The position numbers and the translations under genes are program-made. From Thiodubiliella sp900128405 (GTDB lineage: Bacteria > Pseudomonadota > Gammaproteobacteria > PS1 > Pseudothioglobaceae): 64,000 nt of DNA. Below the pieces are notes generated by a model, which searched no databases, was not told the DNA's origin, and saw nothing but the letters and a program-made list of their open reading frames with translations. Below, piece by piece: positions 23,673 through 31,383 of this stretch (position 1 is the stretch's first letter; every line of letters starts with the position of its first letter). The DNA lies in NCBI GenBank assembly GCA_963682085.1, contig OY821614.1, forward strand, positions 496,001-560,000, written 5' to 3'.

Positions 23673-26413
23673 AAGTTATTCATTTTCCTTAGTTGTGTTG
23701 ATAAATCAGTAAGTGTGTTTTCAACTGATGCCAGTCGCTCCCGTTCTGTGTTGACAATCGCCTCAGGTGCACTGTTGACAAATTTTTCGTTGTTTAGTTT
23801 CCCTTCAAATTGTATTTTCTGCTGGTTTAGTTTGTCAATTTCTTTGTTTAAACGCGTAATTTCTTGGTCTTTGTCAATCAAACCTGCTAGAGGAATGAGT
23901 ATTTTCATCTCACCCACCAAAGCAATTGCTGATTCAGGTGCTTCTTCATTTTCAGAGAGTTTGTTAATGTCTATTTTAGCCAAGGAATTTAAGATATTGG
24001 CATTATTATTAAGGTGGGTTTCGTCAGTCTCATTAAAGTTTTGCACAAAACAATTCAGTGATTTATTTGGCGAAATGTTCATTTCACCCCGAATTTGACG
24101 CACGCCTAAAATGAAAGTTTGTAGCCATTGAATTTCTGTTTCAGAGGCTGTTGAAATGAGTTGTGTATCAACTTCTGGATAGGCTTCACTCATTAAACTG
24201 CTGTTATTTTTGCCGAGCAAACTGTTACATTGTTCAAAGATTTCTTCTGTAATAAATGGAATGATAGGGTGGAGTAAAGTAACAATTTCATTAAGAACCT
24301 TAATCAGCGTGGCTTGTGTGCCAGCTTTGGTAGCTTCGTTTTCCAATAAAGGTTTGGACAATTCTAGATACCAACTGCAATAGTCATCCCAAACAAATTC
24401 GTAGAGTTCGTGACTCATTAAATCTAAGCGATAGTCGTTTAAATGCTTCTCAACTTTGGTTTTGGTGTCTTGCAAGCGGGATAAAATCCATGTATCGGCG
24501 GTTGATATTTGTGCCTTTGGGTCAATGGTTTCTCCTTCAAGTTTGATTAAAACAAAACGAGAGGCATTCCACAATTTATTACAAAAGTTGCGATACCCTT
24601 CAATGCGTTTTAAATCAAATTTAATATCTCGTCCAAAAGAAGCGAGGGCGGCAAAAGTGAAGCGTAGTGCATCTGTGCCAAAGGCAGGAATGCCATTGGC
24701 AAATTCTTTTTCGGTTTGTTTTTTGATTTTTTCTGCCATTTTGGGCTGCATTAACCCTTGTGTGCGTTTTTTTAGCAAATCTTGTAAAGTAATTCCATCG
24801 ATTAAATCAATTGGGTCAAGCACATTGCCTTTGGATTTGGACATTTTTTGCCCTTGTCCGTCCTTGATTAAGCCAGTGATGTAAATGTCTTTAAATGGCA
24901 CTTCACCTGTAAATTTAAGCCCAAACATAATCATACGAGCAACCCAAAAGAAGATAATATCAAAGCCAGTAACCAGCACATCAGTTGGGTAAAAACGAGA
25001 TAATTCAGGGGTTTCATCAGGCCAGCCTAAGGTTGAAAATGGCCATAAAGCAGAGGAAAACCAAGTATCAAGCACATCGTTATCTTGGGTGAGTGCCACC
25101 CCTTTGCCCGCTTGTTTTTGTGCCTCTTCAAGTGAGTCTGCAACAAAGATATTGCCATTTTCATCATACCAAGCAGGGATACGATGCCCCCACCAAATTT
25201 GGCGAGAGATGCACCAATCTTGAATATTATCCATCCAGTTAAAATAAGTTTTGTCCCAATTTTCAGGCACAAAACGAATATCACCATTTTTTACCGCATC
25301 AATCGCAGGTTTTGCTAATGGGGCGACTTTGACAAACCATTGGTCAGTTAAATAAGGCTCAATGACTGCATTGGTTCTATCGCCATGTGGCACCATTAAT
25401 TTGTGTGGCTCAATTTTGTTTAACAAACCCTGTGCGTCTAAATCTTGAATCATTTTTTTACGCGCTACAAATCTATCCATACCCACATAATCACTCTTAA
25501 CCGTGTCATTAATTTTGGCATCATCAGTAAGAATATTGATGATATCTAAATTGTGGCGTTGCCCCATTTCATAGTCGTTAAAATCGTGTGCAGGAGTGAT
25601 TTTGACGCAACCTGTGCCAAAATCCATATCAACATAATCATCCGCAATAATAGGAATTTTTCTATTGGTTAACGGTAAATCAATGGTTTGCCCAACAAGG
25701 TGTGTGTAGCGTTTGTCATCAGGATGAACGGCAACAGCACTATCGCCCAGCATCGTTTCAGGGCGTGTGGTTGCTACTATCAGGTAATCATTACTATTGG
25801 TAATTGGATAACGCATGTGCCAAAGCGACCCCTGTTTTTCAACGCTAATAACTTCAAGGTCAGACACGGCAGTATGTAGCACTGGATCCCAGTTTACTAA
25901 GCGTTTTCCACGGTAAATTAAACCTTCTTTGTGTAACTGAATAAAGACTTTTTTAACCGCATCAGAAAGTCCATCGTCCATAGTAAAGCGCTCTTTTTCC
26001 CAATCAACTGAAGCACCTAGACGACGCATTTGTGAGGTAATTATGCCACCAGATTGCTCCTTCCAATCCCAAATTTTGTCAATGAATTTATCACGCCCAA
26101 TATCATGCCGAGTAATATCCTGTGCAGCAAGTTGGCGCTCAACCACCATTTGCGTGGCAATACCCGCATGGTCAGTCCCCGGTTGCCACAGCGTTTGATC
26201 ACCTTTACCACGATGATAACGCGTTAGAATATCCATAATAGTATGCTGAAATGCATGTCCCATATGCAAACTTCCTGTTACATTTGGCGGTGGCAACATA
26301 ATACAATAGGCGTTTTTACTAGTAGCATTTGAATCAGAAGAGAACAAATTTTGATTCTCCCAAAGCGAGCGATATTTCGCTTCAATTTGCTCGGGATTGT
26401 AGGTTTTTTCCAT
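23669..26413 (-). CDS. valS: Valyl-tRNA synthetase
   Basis: A 914-aa class I synthetase, reading from MEKTYNPEQIEAKY at ATG 26413; an upstream extension of ten codons is open but does not match the family start. HIGH motif variant in PPNVTGSLHMGHAFQHT, the CP1 editing domain around residues 195-340 (ATTRPETMLGD and DYVDMDFGTGCVKITPAHDFND), KMSKS in GQKMSKSKGNVLDP, a four-helix anticodon domain, and a C-terminal coiled coil (EITRLNKEIDKLNQQKIQF) typical of ValRS. It charges tRNA-Val and edits Thr-tRNA. Confidence 0.97.
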   Translation of the reverse strand: MEKTYNPEQIEAKYRSLWENQNLFSSDSNATSKNAYCIMLPPPNVTGSLHMGHAFQHTIMDILTRYHRGKGDQTLWQPGTDHAGIATQMVVERQLAAQDITRHDIGRDKFIDKIWDWKEQSGGIITSQMRRLGASVDWEKERFTMDDGLSDAVKKVFIQLHKEGLIYRGKRLVNWDPVLHTAVSDLEVISVEKQGSLWHMRYPITNSNDYLIVATTRPETMLGDSAVAVHPDDKRYTHLVGQTIDLPLTNRKIPIIADDYVDMDFGTGCVKITPAHDFNDYEMGQRHNLDIINILTDDAKINDTVKSDYVGMDRFVARKKMIQDLDAQGLLNKIEPHKLMVPHGDRTNAVIEPYLTDQWFVKVAPLAKPAIDAVKNGDIRFVPENWDKTYFNWMDNIQDWCISRQIWWGHRIPAWYDENGNIFVADSLEEAQKQAGKGVALTQDNDVLDTWFSSALWPFSTLGWPDETPELSRFYPTDVLVTGFDIIFFWVARMIMFGLKFTGEVPFKDIYITGLIKDGQGQKMSKSKGNVLDPIDLIDGITLQDLLKKRTQGLMQPKMAEKIKKQTEKEFANGIPAFGTDALRFTFAALASFGRDIKFDLKRIEGYRNFCNKLWNASRFVLIKLEGETIDPKAQISTADTWILSRLQDTKTKVEKHLNDYRLDLMSHELYEFVWDDYCSWYLELSKPLLENEATKAGTQATLIKVLNEIVTLLHPIIPFITEEIFEQCNSLLGKNNSSLMSEAYPEVDTQLISTASETEIQWLQTFILGVRQIRGEMNISPNKSLNCFVQNFNETDETHLNNNANILNSLAKIDINKLSENEEAPESAIALVGEMKILIPLAGLIDKDQEITRLNKEIDKLNQQKIQFEGKLNNEKFVNSAPEAIVNTERERLASVENTLTDLSTQLRKMNNL

Positions 26414-26465
26414 GGATTTATAAAGATGGATTAAACTGTGCAATTATACTGTAGAAAGCACTATT

Positions 26466-26741
26466 ATGAATGAAAATAAAAACTGGCTAATCTATTTATT
26501 GCAATGTGCAAACAACGCTCTTTATTGCGGCATAACCAACGACATCAATAAACGCTTACGCCAACACAATGGCGAAATTACAGGTGGCGCAAAATACACC
26601 CGAGCAAACGCCCCTTGTGCCTTAGTATATCAAGAACAAGCAAAAGACAGAAGCACCGCATTAAAACGCGAATGCGAAATTAAATCAATGACCCGCAATG
26701 AAAAATTAACACTTTTAAAATCTTTACACAAATACAAATAA
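26466..26741 (+). CDS. GIY-YIG nuclease family protein (YhbQ-like)
   Basis: The 91-aa protein is a single GIY-YIG domain of the UPF0213/YhbQ type: WLIYLLQCANNALYCGITND at 7-26 (the GIY and YIG half-motifs as LIY..YCGI), then a catalytic Arg in KRLRQHN and the ARECEIK-like KRECEIKSMTRNEKL near 70 with its Glu. Family members cut DNA or RNA structures weakly; biological role unclear. The gene is divergent from valS across 52 bases. Confidence 0.85.
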   Translation: MNENKNWLIYLLQCANNALYCGITNDINKRLRQHNGEITGGAKYTRANAPCALVYQEQAKDRSTALKRECEIKSMTRNEKLTLLKSLHKYK

Positions 26742-27060
26742 TCATCAAAACTACCACCCACCCACTTAGCAATTTTTCCAGCAACCCAGTCCTTTAAGAG
26801 GGTCTAAACCCAGCCTTAACCTCGCTAGAACAAAATTCAAATAAATCACCAATTAAGCAAAAATTGCATTTTATTCATCATCTATATTTACACAACCCCC
26901 TAACATGTAACAAGGAGTAGGGAAGGGTTTCTAACCCTTCCTTTTCCCACCTATTTTTACAAGCAGTAAAGTGTGCAATGGCCCAACAAACAGGCAGCCT
27001 TATAATCAGCAGAAATAAAAGGAAATACACCTGAATCTGGCAAAGCCATCACCCAGTAAT
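26742..27060 (+). other. Gene-free stretch with a strong hairpin
   Basis: The region between the GIY-YIG gene and the IS3 relic has no open frame of note. At 26919-26946 a perfect nine-base stem GGAAGGGTT-TCT-AACCCTTCC is followed by TTTTC, which would work as a terminator. The rest is AT-rich and probably degenerate mobile DNA. Confidence 0.5.
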
Positions 27061-27350
27061 ATGATTAAATTTATCAAACAAACTGCCATTGAAGTTAAGC
27101 ATATCTATGGCAAACGCAGAATACAAATCTCTTTAAATAATCAAAGACACAACATTAGCATTTATCAAGTCGCAACACTGATGAAAAAAGCCAATGTAGT
27201 CGCCATACACCCAAGAAAACACCCCTATTACCCTAATCTGGACTGATACATAAAAAAGCAGAGAATCTGTTAAATCGTGAATTTAAGCAACAAACAATCA
27301 ACACCCACTGAGTAGGTAACATTGCCTATGTCAAAGTTTTATAAATCACT
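27061..27350 (+). pseudogene. IS3-family transposase OrfB remnant
   Basis: An open piece of 61 codons reads AIEVKHIYGKRRIQISLNNQ and then ISIYQVATLMKKANVVAIHP, the helix-turn-helix region found at the start of IS3 OrfB. After a stop and in the same region the translation continues ENLLNREFKQQTINTH and VGNIAYVK, corresponding to the linker and the start of the DDE core (NLL-R-F ... W-tDITYI). The catalytic core is lost. The element ends are not recognised. It sits at the outer edge of the integron island. Confidence 0.75.
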
Positions 27351-27623
27351 TTAAAGTAGTGTAAACCGTAGAAAGTTATATTTACTTTTGTAATTACAAA
27401 AGAATTTATTCAGCAATTAGGTATTTAACGCTTGTCCAAAAGATGGCTGAATTGAAAAAAAGTGGCTTGAAATGTGTTCAAGTAAATTAGGACATTACAG
27501 TTTGGTGAGCCATTACAGGTATTCTGATGGTTTTTGTAATAAAAAATGAATATTATAGTATTAAAAGTAGCCTGATCCTATTATTTGTCCTGTCCTCATT
27601 ATTTGTCTTTTTTGGTTATGTAT
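27351..27623. other. Gene-free stretch with short repeats
   Basis: No gene is visible. At 27581-27610 a near-direct repeat occurs (CCTATTATTTGTCCTGT and CCTCATTATTTGTCTTT). At about 27475-27505 the string GCTTGAAATGTGTTCAAGTA plus AATTAGGAC resembles 45345-45372, so both places may carry the same unknown element end. If the integron array once extended further, its next attC should have been here, but none is recognised. Confidence 0.4.
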
Positions 27624-28187
27624 TTAATTTTGTTTCATTCGTTGAGCCCATATTTCTCTTGCCTTAATTTTAAATTCTTCTGTTGCTTTTTTTGATTCAG
27701 CCCTTGAAAACCCAGATTTTTTAAAGTTTTTTGAAATGGTTTTTGTATAACGTTTATCCCATTCTTGTAAAAAACCAGTATCAGGTATTTCGATAAGTAT
27801 TCTTGCTTTTTCAAGCCATTTACTTACTTTAGACTCCGACTCTTCAGGTTGGATATAAAGAGCATTTGAATGGAGTATTGCATCAACAACAATTCCTTGT
27901 TTTTTTATATCAAATTGAAAAAGCACTTCTAAAACAGATGGTTTTTTAAATTCAAGTAACAACCCAACCTTTTTATTTCCCCACCTAGGAGTTACCCAAG
28001 TTATATTCACATCTCCAGGTATTAAGTTTTCATGGGCATAAATAAGGTCACGAAACTCAACTTTTTCTGAACAATCAATCACTACTAAAGGGATCATTCT
28101 TCCTTCACCTACTTCTTCTGTAGCGATAGCACCATCACCTACAATAGGAACAATCGAGTCCCCTGAAATTTCACGAACCTTTTTCAT
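27624..28187 (-). CDS. Unknown protein, second gene of outer cassette unit
   Basis: The 187-aa soluble protein overlaps the previous gene by 17 bases (28171-28187) and was probably translated after it. It begins MKKVREISGDSIVPIVGDGA and has several beta-type stretches, with a basic Lys-rich C-terminus (KKSGFSRAESKKATEEFKIK). No known domain is recognised and there is no signal or membrane segment. As part of an integron array it may be an adaptive or defence-type gene; that is speculation. Confidence 0.65.
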   Translation of the reverse strand: MKKVREISGDSIVPIVGDGAIATEEVGEGRMIPLVVIDCSEKVEFRDLIYAHENLIPGDVNITWVTPRWGNKKVGLLLEFKKPSVLEVLFQFDIKKQGIVVDAILHSNALYIQPEESESKVSKWLEKARILIEIPDTGFLQEWDKRYTKTISKNFKKSGFSRAESKKATEEFKIKAREIWAQRMKQN

Positions 28188-28737
28188 GCTTTATTTCCCG
28201 TAAAATATATGACTCAACCATTGCCTTTTCTCCATTATTATTTGTAGCGACAATTCTATATTTATTAATTCTCTTCGCTTTTTCTGCAACTGATGGAACA
28301 GTAAAAATAAACCAATTTGTGATCGAGGATCGAGGTTGAATATTAATTGGAAATTTAGCAGGGAGAGCCTGACCACTAAGCCATTTTTCTGCATCTAATT
28401 CATGAGGTGAGATTAAATAGCTTATCCTATTACTTGAGTTTACATAATAAGTTTTTAGGAAAACATCAGTAATTGAATCACTTGCTTCTGACTTATTTGC
28501 GTATGAAATAGAAAATATATATTTGGTTTGTTTTTCATCAGAACTATATACTTTGAACGAATCAGCTAGGTATGCAGTGATTTTAGTTTTTTTAGAATTC
28601 TGTTCTATTTCAGCTAAGGCTAACGCCTTTTGTGATATACCATAACTTTTATAAGAAAATAAAGCAGCTACCCATGCAGCAATAGCAGCAGACCCTGTAA
28701 CCAATAAATTAGAGTCTATAACTAAATCACTAAGCAC
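28171..28737 (-). CDS. Unknown membrane-anchored protein, first gene of outer cassette unit
   Basis: Start taken as GTG 28737, with AAAGGTG eight bases upstream and only 15 bases after the attC. The 188-aa protein has one N-terminal membrane helix (about 10-30, LLVTGSAAIAAWVAALFSY) followed by a helical linker and a beta-rich domain (45-180). Such helix-plus-beta-sandwich proteins are common in small cassettes, but I do not recognise the family. It is paired with the gene at 27624. Confidence 0.65.
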   Translation of the reverse strand: MLSDLVIDSNLLVTGSAAIAAWVAALFSYKSYGISQKALALAEIEQNSKKTKITAYLADSFKVYSSDEKQTKYIFSISYANKSEASDSITDVFLKTYYVNSSNRISYLISPHELDAEKWLSGQALPAKFPINIQPRSSITNWFIFTVPSVAEKAKRINKYRIVATNNNGEKAMVESYILREIKHEKGS

Positions 28738-28752
28738 TCATTCACCTTTTTT

Positions 28753-28809
28753 GCGTAACGCTTGAATTCAACAGCTATGCTAGCGGTCGGCTGGAATGAT
28801 TGGTTAGGC
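28753..28809 (-). other. attC site C
   Basis: Read on the minus strand it starts with GCCTAAC (R-type core, complement GTTAGGC at 28803), has TTCCAGCC against TTGAATTC in the arms with the unpaired base expected for attC, and ends AAGCGTTACGC. The 57-base length equals attC site A and the two are about 70-75% identical by eye. The stop codon of the 75-aa gene lies within the GTTAGGC core, typical of cassettes. Confidence 0.8.
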
Positions 28810-29031
28810 ACCTATTACCTTTACATACCTTGCCAACCTTATCCCTTTGCTTATTTCAGCGTGGTAACTCTTGCCAACAGATCTTCTTGCTATTTCTGTT
28901 ATTGGGTCGCCACAATCCTTTAACTCATTAGCATACTTAATTCCAAACAATCTAATCATTGTAGTTGAATCCCTAGGAAGGGCGTTTTCATGCATTTCTG
29001 AAAGTTTTGCAATTAATTCTTCTGTTGTCAT
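28804..29031 (-). CDS. 75-aa cassette protein, HTH-like family
   Basis: Start chosen at ATG 29031, nine bases after AAGGAG; a longer reading begins inside a palindrome and is unlikely. The product (MTTEELIAKLSEMHENALPR then MIRLFGIKYANELKD, IARRSVGKSYHAEISKGIRL) resembles, from memory, small HTH-like proteins recurrent in integron arrays and other bacteria. Function is unknown. Its stop is in attC site C. Unusually for a cassette it has a leader of some 415 bases after the preceding attC, with its own promoter-like palindrome. Confidence 0.65.
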   Translation of the reverse strand: MTTEELIAKLSEMHENALPRDSTTMIRLFGIKYANELKDCGDPITEIARRSVGKSYHAEISKGIRLARYVKVIGA

Positions 29032-29068
29032 TAAAAAATACTCCTTATTTTTAGAACCTAACTTATAA

Positions 29069-29080
29069 GGAAACATTTCC
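29069..29080 (-). promoter_or_regulatory. GGAAACATTTCC palindrome-like element, copy 1
   Basis: The dyad AAGGAAACATTTCCTT (near-perfect, with a CA centre) lies 38 bases upstream of ATG 29031. The flanks TT(A/G)TAA on one side and an AT-rich run ending ATTA on the other are also conserved with copy 2 at 31237. Its position between likely -35 and -10 boxes suggests a promoter with an operator. Confidence 0.45.
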
Positions 29081-29446
29081 TTAATATACGATTAAGAGGT
29101 AAAACATTTTTTATGTAACTTTAACTTGTTGATATTGGTTACCATTATAATGAAAAAAACATTTATTTTTACGAAAATGCGATATTAGAGGCGATTGATT
29201 TATGCAAAGGCTTTTATGGTTTCTAGTAAGTAAACTGTTGTTGCCTAGGAAAGTGTTGTCAATTTTTTTAAAGGGTCCGCTATTGTCTTTAAGGAAATTG
29301 GCAATTGCTTTAAAGGGTCGGTCGGCGTTTGTTGGTTTCTCTAAAGGGGAGGTTGGGTTTTAAAGGAATTGATGGTTTTAGTTGAGAATTGTCAGTTTTT
29401 TAAAGAAATGATAAAAAACAACCAGCCACGAAGACAAAATTATTTG
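29081..29446 (-). other. Non-coding cassette leader
   Basis: This part of the 75-aa cassette has no ORF on either strand. It contains a degenerate MITE-type end (TTTATGCAAAGGCTTTTATG at 29200) and at 29265-29410 five or six loose repeats of TTTAAAGG spaced about 20-40 bases apart (29269, 29289, 29309, 29340, 29359, 29399). It may be the remains of a lost cassette gene. Confidence 0.4.
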
Positions 29447-29546
29447 ATATAACGCCCGCATCAACTGACATAAAAAAAAGGGGTAGAAAGTTTGTGATAG
29501 CAAATTTTATGACGCTTTTACGGTCAAGTGGGTTTGATTGTTAGAT
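29447..29546 (-). other. attC site B (long type)
   Basis: On the minus strand it starts ATCTAACAATCAAACCCACT and ends GTCAGTTGATGCGGGCGTTA TAT (split here for length). The core GTTAGAT (+ strand 29540) fits GTTRRRY and the far end GGGCGTTAT is VCR-like. The arms CCCACTTGAC and GTCAGTTG pair imperfectly. The 100-base length fits attC sites with an expanded central loop. It begins 13 bases after the stop of the YfcH-like gene. Confidence 0.65.
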
Positions 29547-29558
29547 TATATTTTATGT

Positions 29559-30446
29559 TTAAACTATATTTGTTAAAGCTTCTTCTAGTGTTTTATATGT
29601 AAATTTATAACCTGCATCCAAAACCTTTTTGGGTGTAATTTTCTTACCTGCTAATAATAGTTCTTCTCCCATTTTTCCCATTAATAGTTTTACAACTATT
29701 GTAGGCATTGGAAAAATAGTTGGTCTCTTTAAGGTCATACCAAGGGTTTTAGTAAATTCTTTATTTGTTACTGGGTTAGGCGATGTTCCATTAATAGCCC
29801 CTTTTAAATTATCATGGTTTATGCAGTATAAAATAATTCCAGTTAAATCATCAATATGAATCCAAGACATCCATTGCTTACCATGCCCAATTATTCCCCC
29901 AAGACACATTTTAAAAGGAAATAACATTTTGCTTAATGCCCCGCCATTCTTACCTAGCACAATACCTGTTCGTAGCAAGCAAGTACGAATTCCAAGTTTT
30001 TCTGCTTTTAAAGCAACAGCCTCCCACTTTTGACATAATTCACTAGAAAAACTATTGTCGCCACCTTCTTTTTCTTCGATAATATTATCTGTTTTACCAA
30101 CACCATAGTAACCAATAGCTGAGCCACTAATTAATAATTTAGGTTTATTGTCTAATTTTTCAAAGTATGAAATAAGTTTTTCTGTTATATCAATACGACT
30201 ACTAAAAATTTGATTTTTTTGCTTGCTACTCCACCGTTTATTTGCAATTGGTTCACCAGCTAAATTAATGACAACATCGAATATATCGCTATCTTGTAGA
30301 TCACTTAAATCAGCAATTGCTTTAATGGGATGCTTTATTTTTTCAGGATACCTACTAAGAATTACAATCTTATTATTTTCTTTTAATAAATGAGCACAAA
30401 GAGCGGAACCAATAAAACCAGTACCCCCAGTAATTAGTATGTTCAT
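29559..30446 (-). CDS. NAD-dependent epimerase of the TIGR01777 (YfcH) family, cassette gene
   Basis: The 295-aa SDR protein has the Rossmann GGTGFIGSALCAHLL at 7-21, NLAGEPIANKRWSSKQKNQI near 62, SGSAIGYYG near 106 with the catalytic Tyr, SELCQKWE near 133, LLRTGIVLGKNGGAL near 155 and a C-terminal LLLAGKKITPKKVLDAGYKF. Length and motifs match E. coli YfcH (297 aa). Substrate is unknown. Start at 30446 has AAGGAGAG six bases upstream, 38 bases after attC site A. Such a core-like metabolic gene inside a cassette is possible, as arrays capture diverse genes. Confidence 0.85.
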   Translation of the reverse strand: MNILITGGTGFIGSALCAHLLKENNKIVILSRYPEKIKHPIKAIADLSDLQDSDIFDVVINLAGEPIANKRWSSKQKNQIFSSRIDITEKLISYFEKLDNKPKLLISGSAIGYYGVGKTDNIIEEKEGGDNSFSSELCQKWEAVALKAEKLGIRTCLLRTGIVLGKNGGALSKMLFPFKMCLGGIIGHGKQWMSWIHIDDLTGIILYCINHDNLKGAINGTSPNPVTNKEFTKTLGMTLKRPTIFPMPTIVVKLLMGKMGEELLLAGKKITPKKVLDAGYKFTYKTLEEALTNIV

Positions 30447-30484
30447 TTTCTCTCCTTAAAATTGATATTTATTATTACAGAAAA

Positions 30485-30541
30485 GTCTAACGCCTGAATT
30501 CAGCCACCACATTAGCGGTTGGCTGGAATGGTTTGTTAGGA
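30485..30541 (-). other. attC site A
   Basis: On the minus strand it starts TCCTAACAAACCATTCCAGC and ends GGCTGAATTCAGGCGTTAGA C. The GTTAGAC core (complement GTCTAAC at 30485) fits GTTRRRY exactly. TTCCAGCC pairs with GGCTGAATT, leaving an unpaired base as attC folding requires. It begins four bases after the stop of the Sel1 gene. The match to site C is close, as expected for a resident array. Confidence 0.85.
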
Positions 30542-30544
30542 ATT

Positions 30545-31204
30545 TTACTTATGTTTAGCATTATACTGCTTTATAAATGCTTCGGATAAAGCTCTGGCCT
30601 TATTGATTTGAAAATCTTTCATTCTGCTTTCAAGTTTTTCCCTAATTCTATCTTCATCTTTTAAAATAAACTGAGCGTATTCATTATCTTTATCATATGA
30701 TTTAGCCAGTGTTTGGACTATGTTAAGCCATTTTAGTCCTTCAATATCATTAGATATTGGCACTTCATTGTTTGCATGCATATCTGCTAAATCATACATA
30801 GCATTATGGTGCACCATCTTGGCTCCTTTTAAAAACCATTTTTCTGCTTTTGCAAAATCTTGTTTAACATTTATTTCGCCTTTTTTGTAAATAGTCCCTA
30901 TATTCCAATTAGCTACTACATCTCCATATTCCGATGCTTTTTTATACCAATATATTGCCTTTTGTTTATTTTGATCAAACCCTGTTTTATCTTTAACATT
31001 ACAATGGTCTACAGTAACGCCATAATTATACATTCTTGCTAATTTAATTGTTGCCAGCAGGTCTTTTTGTTGTATTGCATACTGTTCGTATAAATCACCA
31101 GCCTGTTTTGCATGACAACTACGCATCGCCGCATCTCCTGGGGTTTGACTAATGCATGATGAAATCGCTGTTGTAAAAATCAATAAAATTATTATTTTGT
31201 ACAT
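30545..31204 (-). CDS. Sel1-repeat lipoprotein, first cassette
   Basis: Start taken as ATG 31204, giving 219 aa beginning MYKIIILLIFTTAISSC; the lipobox ISSC makes a lipoprotein. A longer reading starts further up without a signal. Sel1-like helical repeats follow: ATIKLARMYNYGV, KAIYWYKKASEYGDVVANWN then IGTIYKKGEI, AEKWFLKGAKMVHHNAMYDL then ADMHANN. Sel1 proteins are adaptors in protein complexes and sometimes in host interaction. It is the cassette nearest the integrase, hence the most recently captured in a working integron. The stop is four bases before attC site A. Confidence 0.75.
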   Translation of the reverse strand: MYKIIILLIFTTAISSCISQTPGDAAMRSCHAKQAGDLYEQYAIQQKDLLATIKLARMYNYGVTVDHCNVKDKTGFDQNKQKAIYWYKKASEYGDVVANWNIGTIYKKGEINVKQDFAKAEKWFLKGAKMVHHNAMYDLADMHANNEVPISNDIEGLKWLNIVQTLAKSYDKDNEYAQFILKDEDRIREKLESRMKDFQINKARALSEAFIKQYNAKHK

Positions 31205-31236
31205 GTTTATGTTTACACTCCTAATTATTATTGTAA

Positions 31237-31248
31237 GGAAACATTTCC
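31237..31248 (-). promoter_or_regulatory. GGAAACATTTCC element, copy 2, in probable cassette promoter
   Basis: The same dodecamer as at 29069 lies 33 bases upstream of ATG 31204. On the minus strand TTGTAA, 16 bases, TACAAT form a plausible -35/-10 pair with the dyad between them, so a repressor bound there could block transcription. This could be the integron's Pc promoter or one that belongs to the cassette. Confidence 0.45.
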
Positions 31249-31383
31249 CCATTACAATATTAAAAAATAAAGCCTGTAAAAACATTTAAATTCCATCTAC
31301 TTTTGAGATAAAATTTACATCTTTACCTGATATACAATATTAAAGTAAAGAATGTTCTATACAGAGCTTTTAACCTGTGAAAT

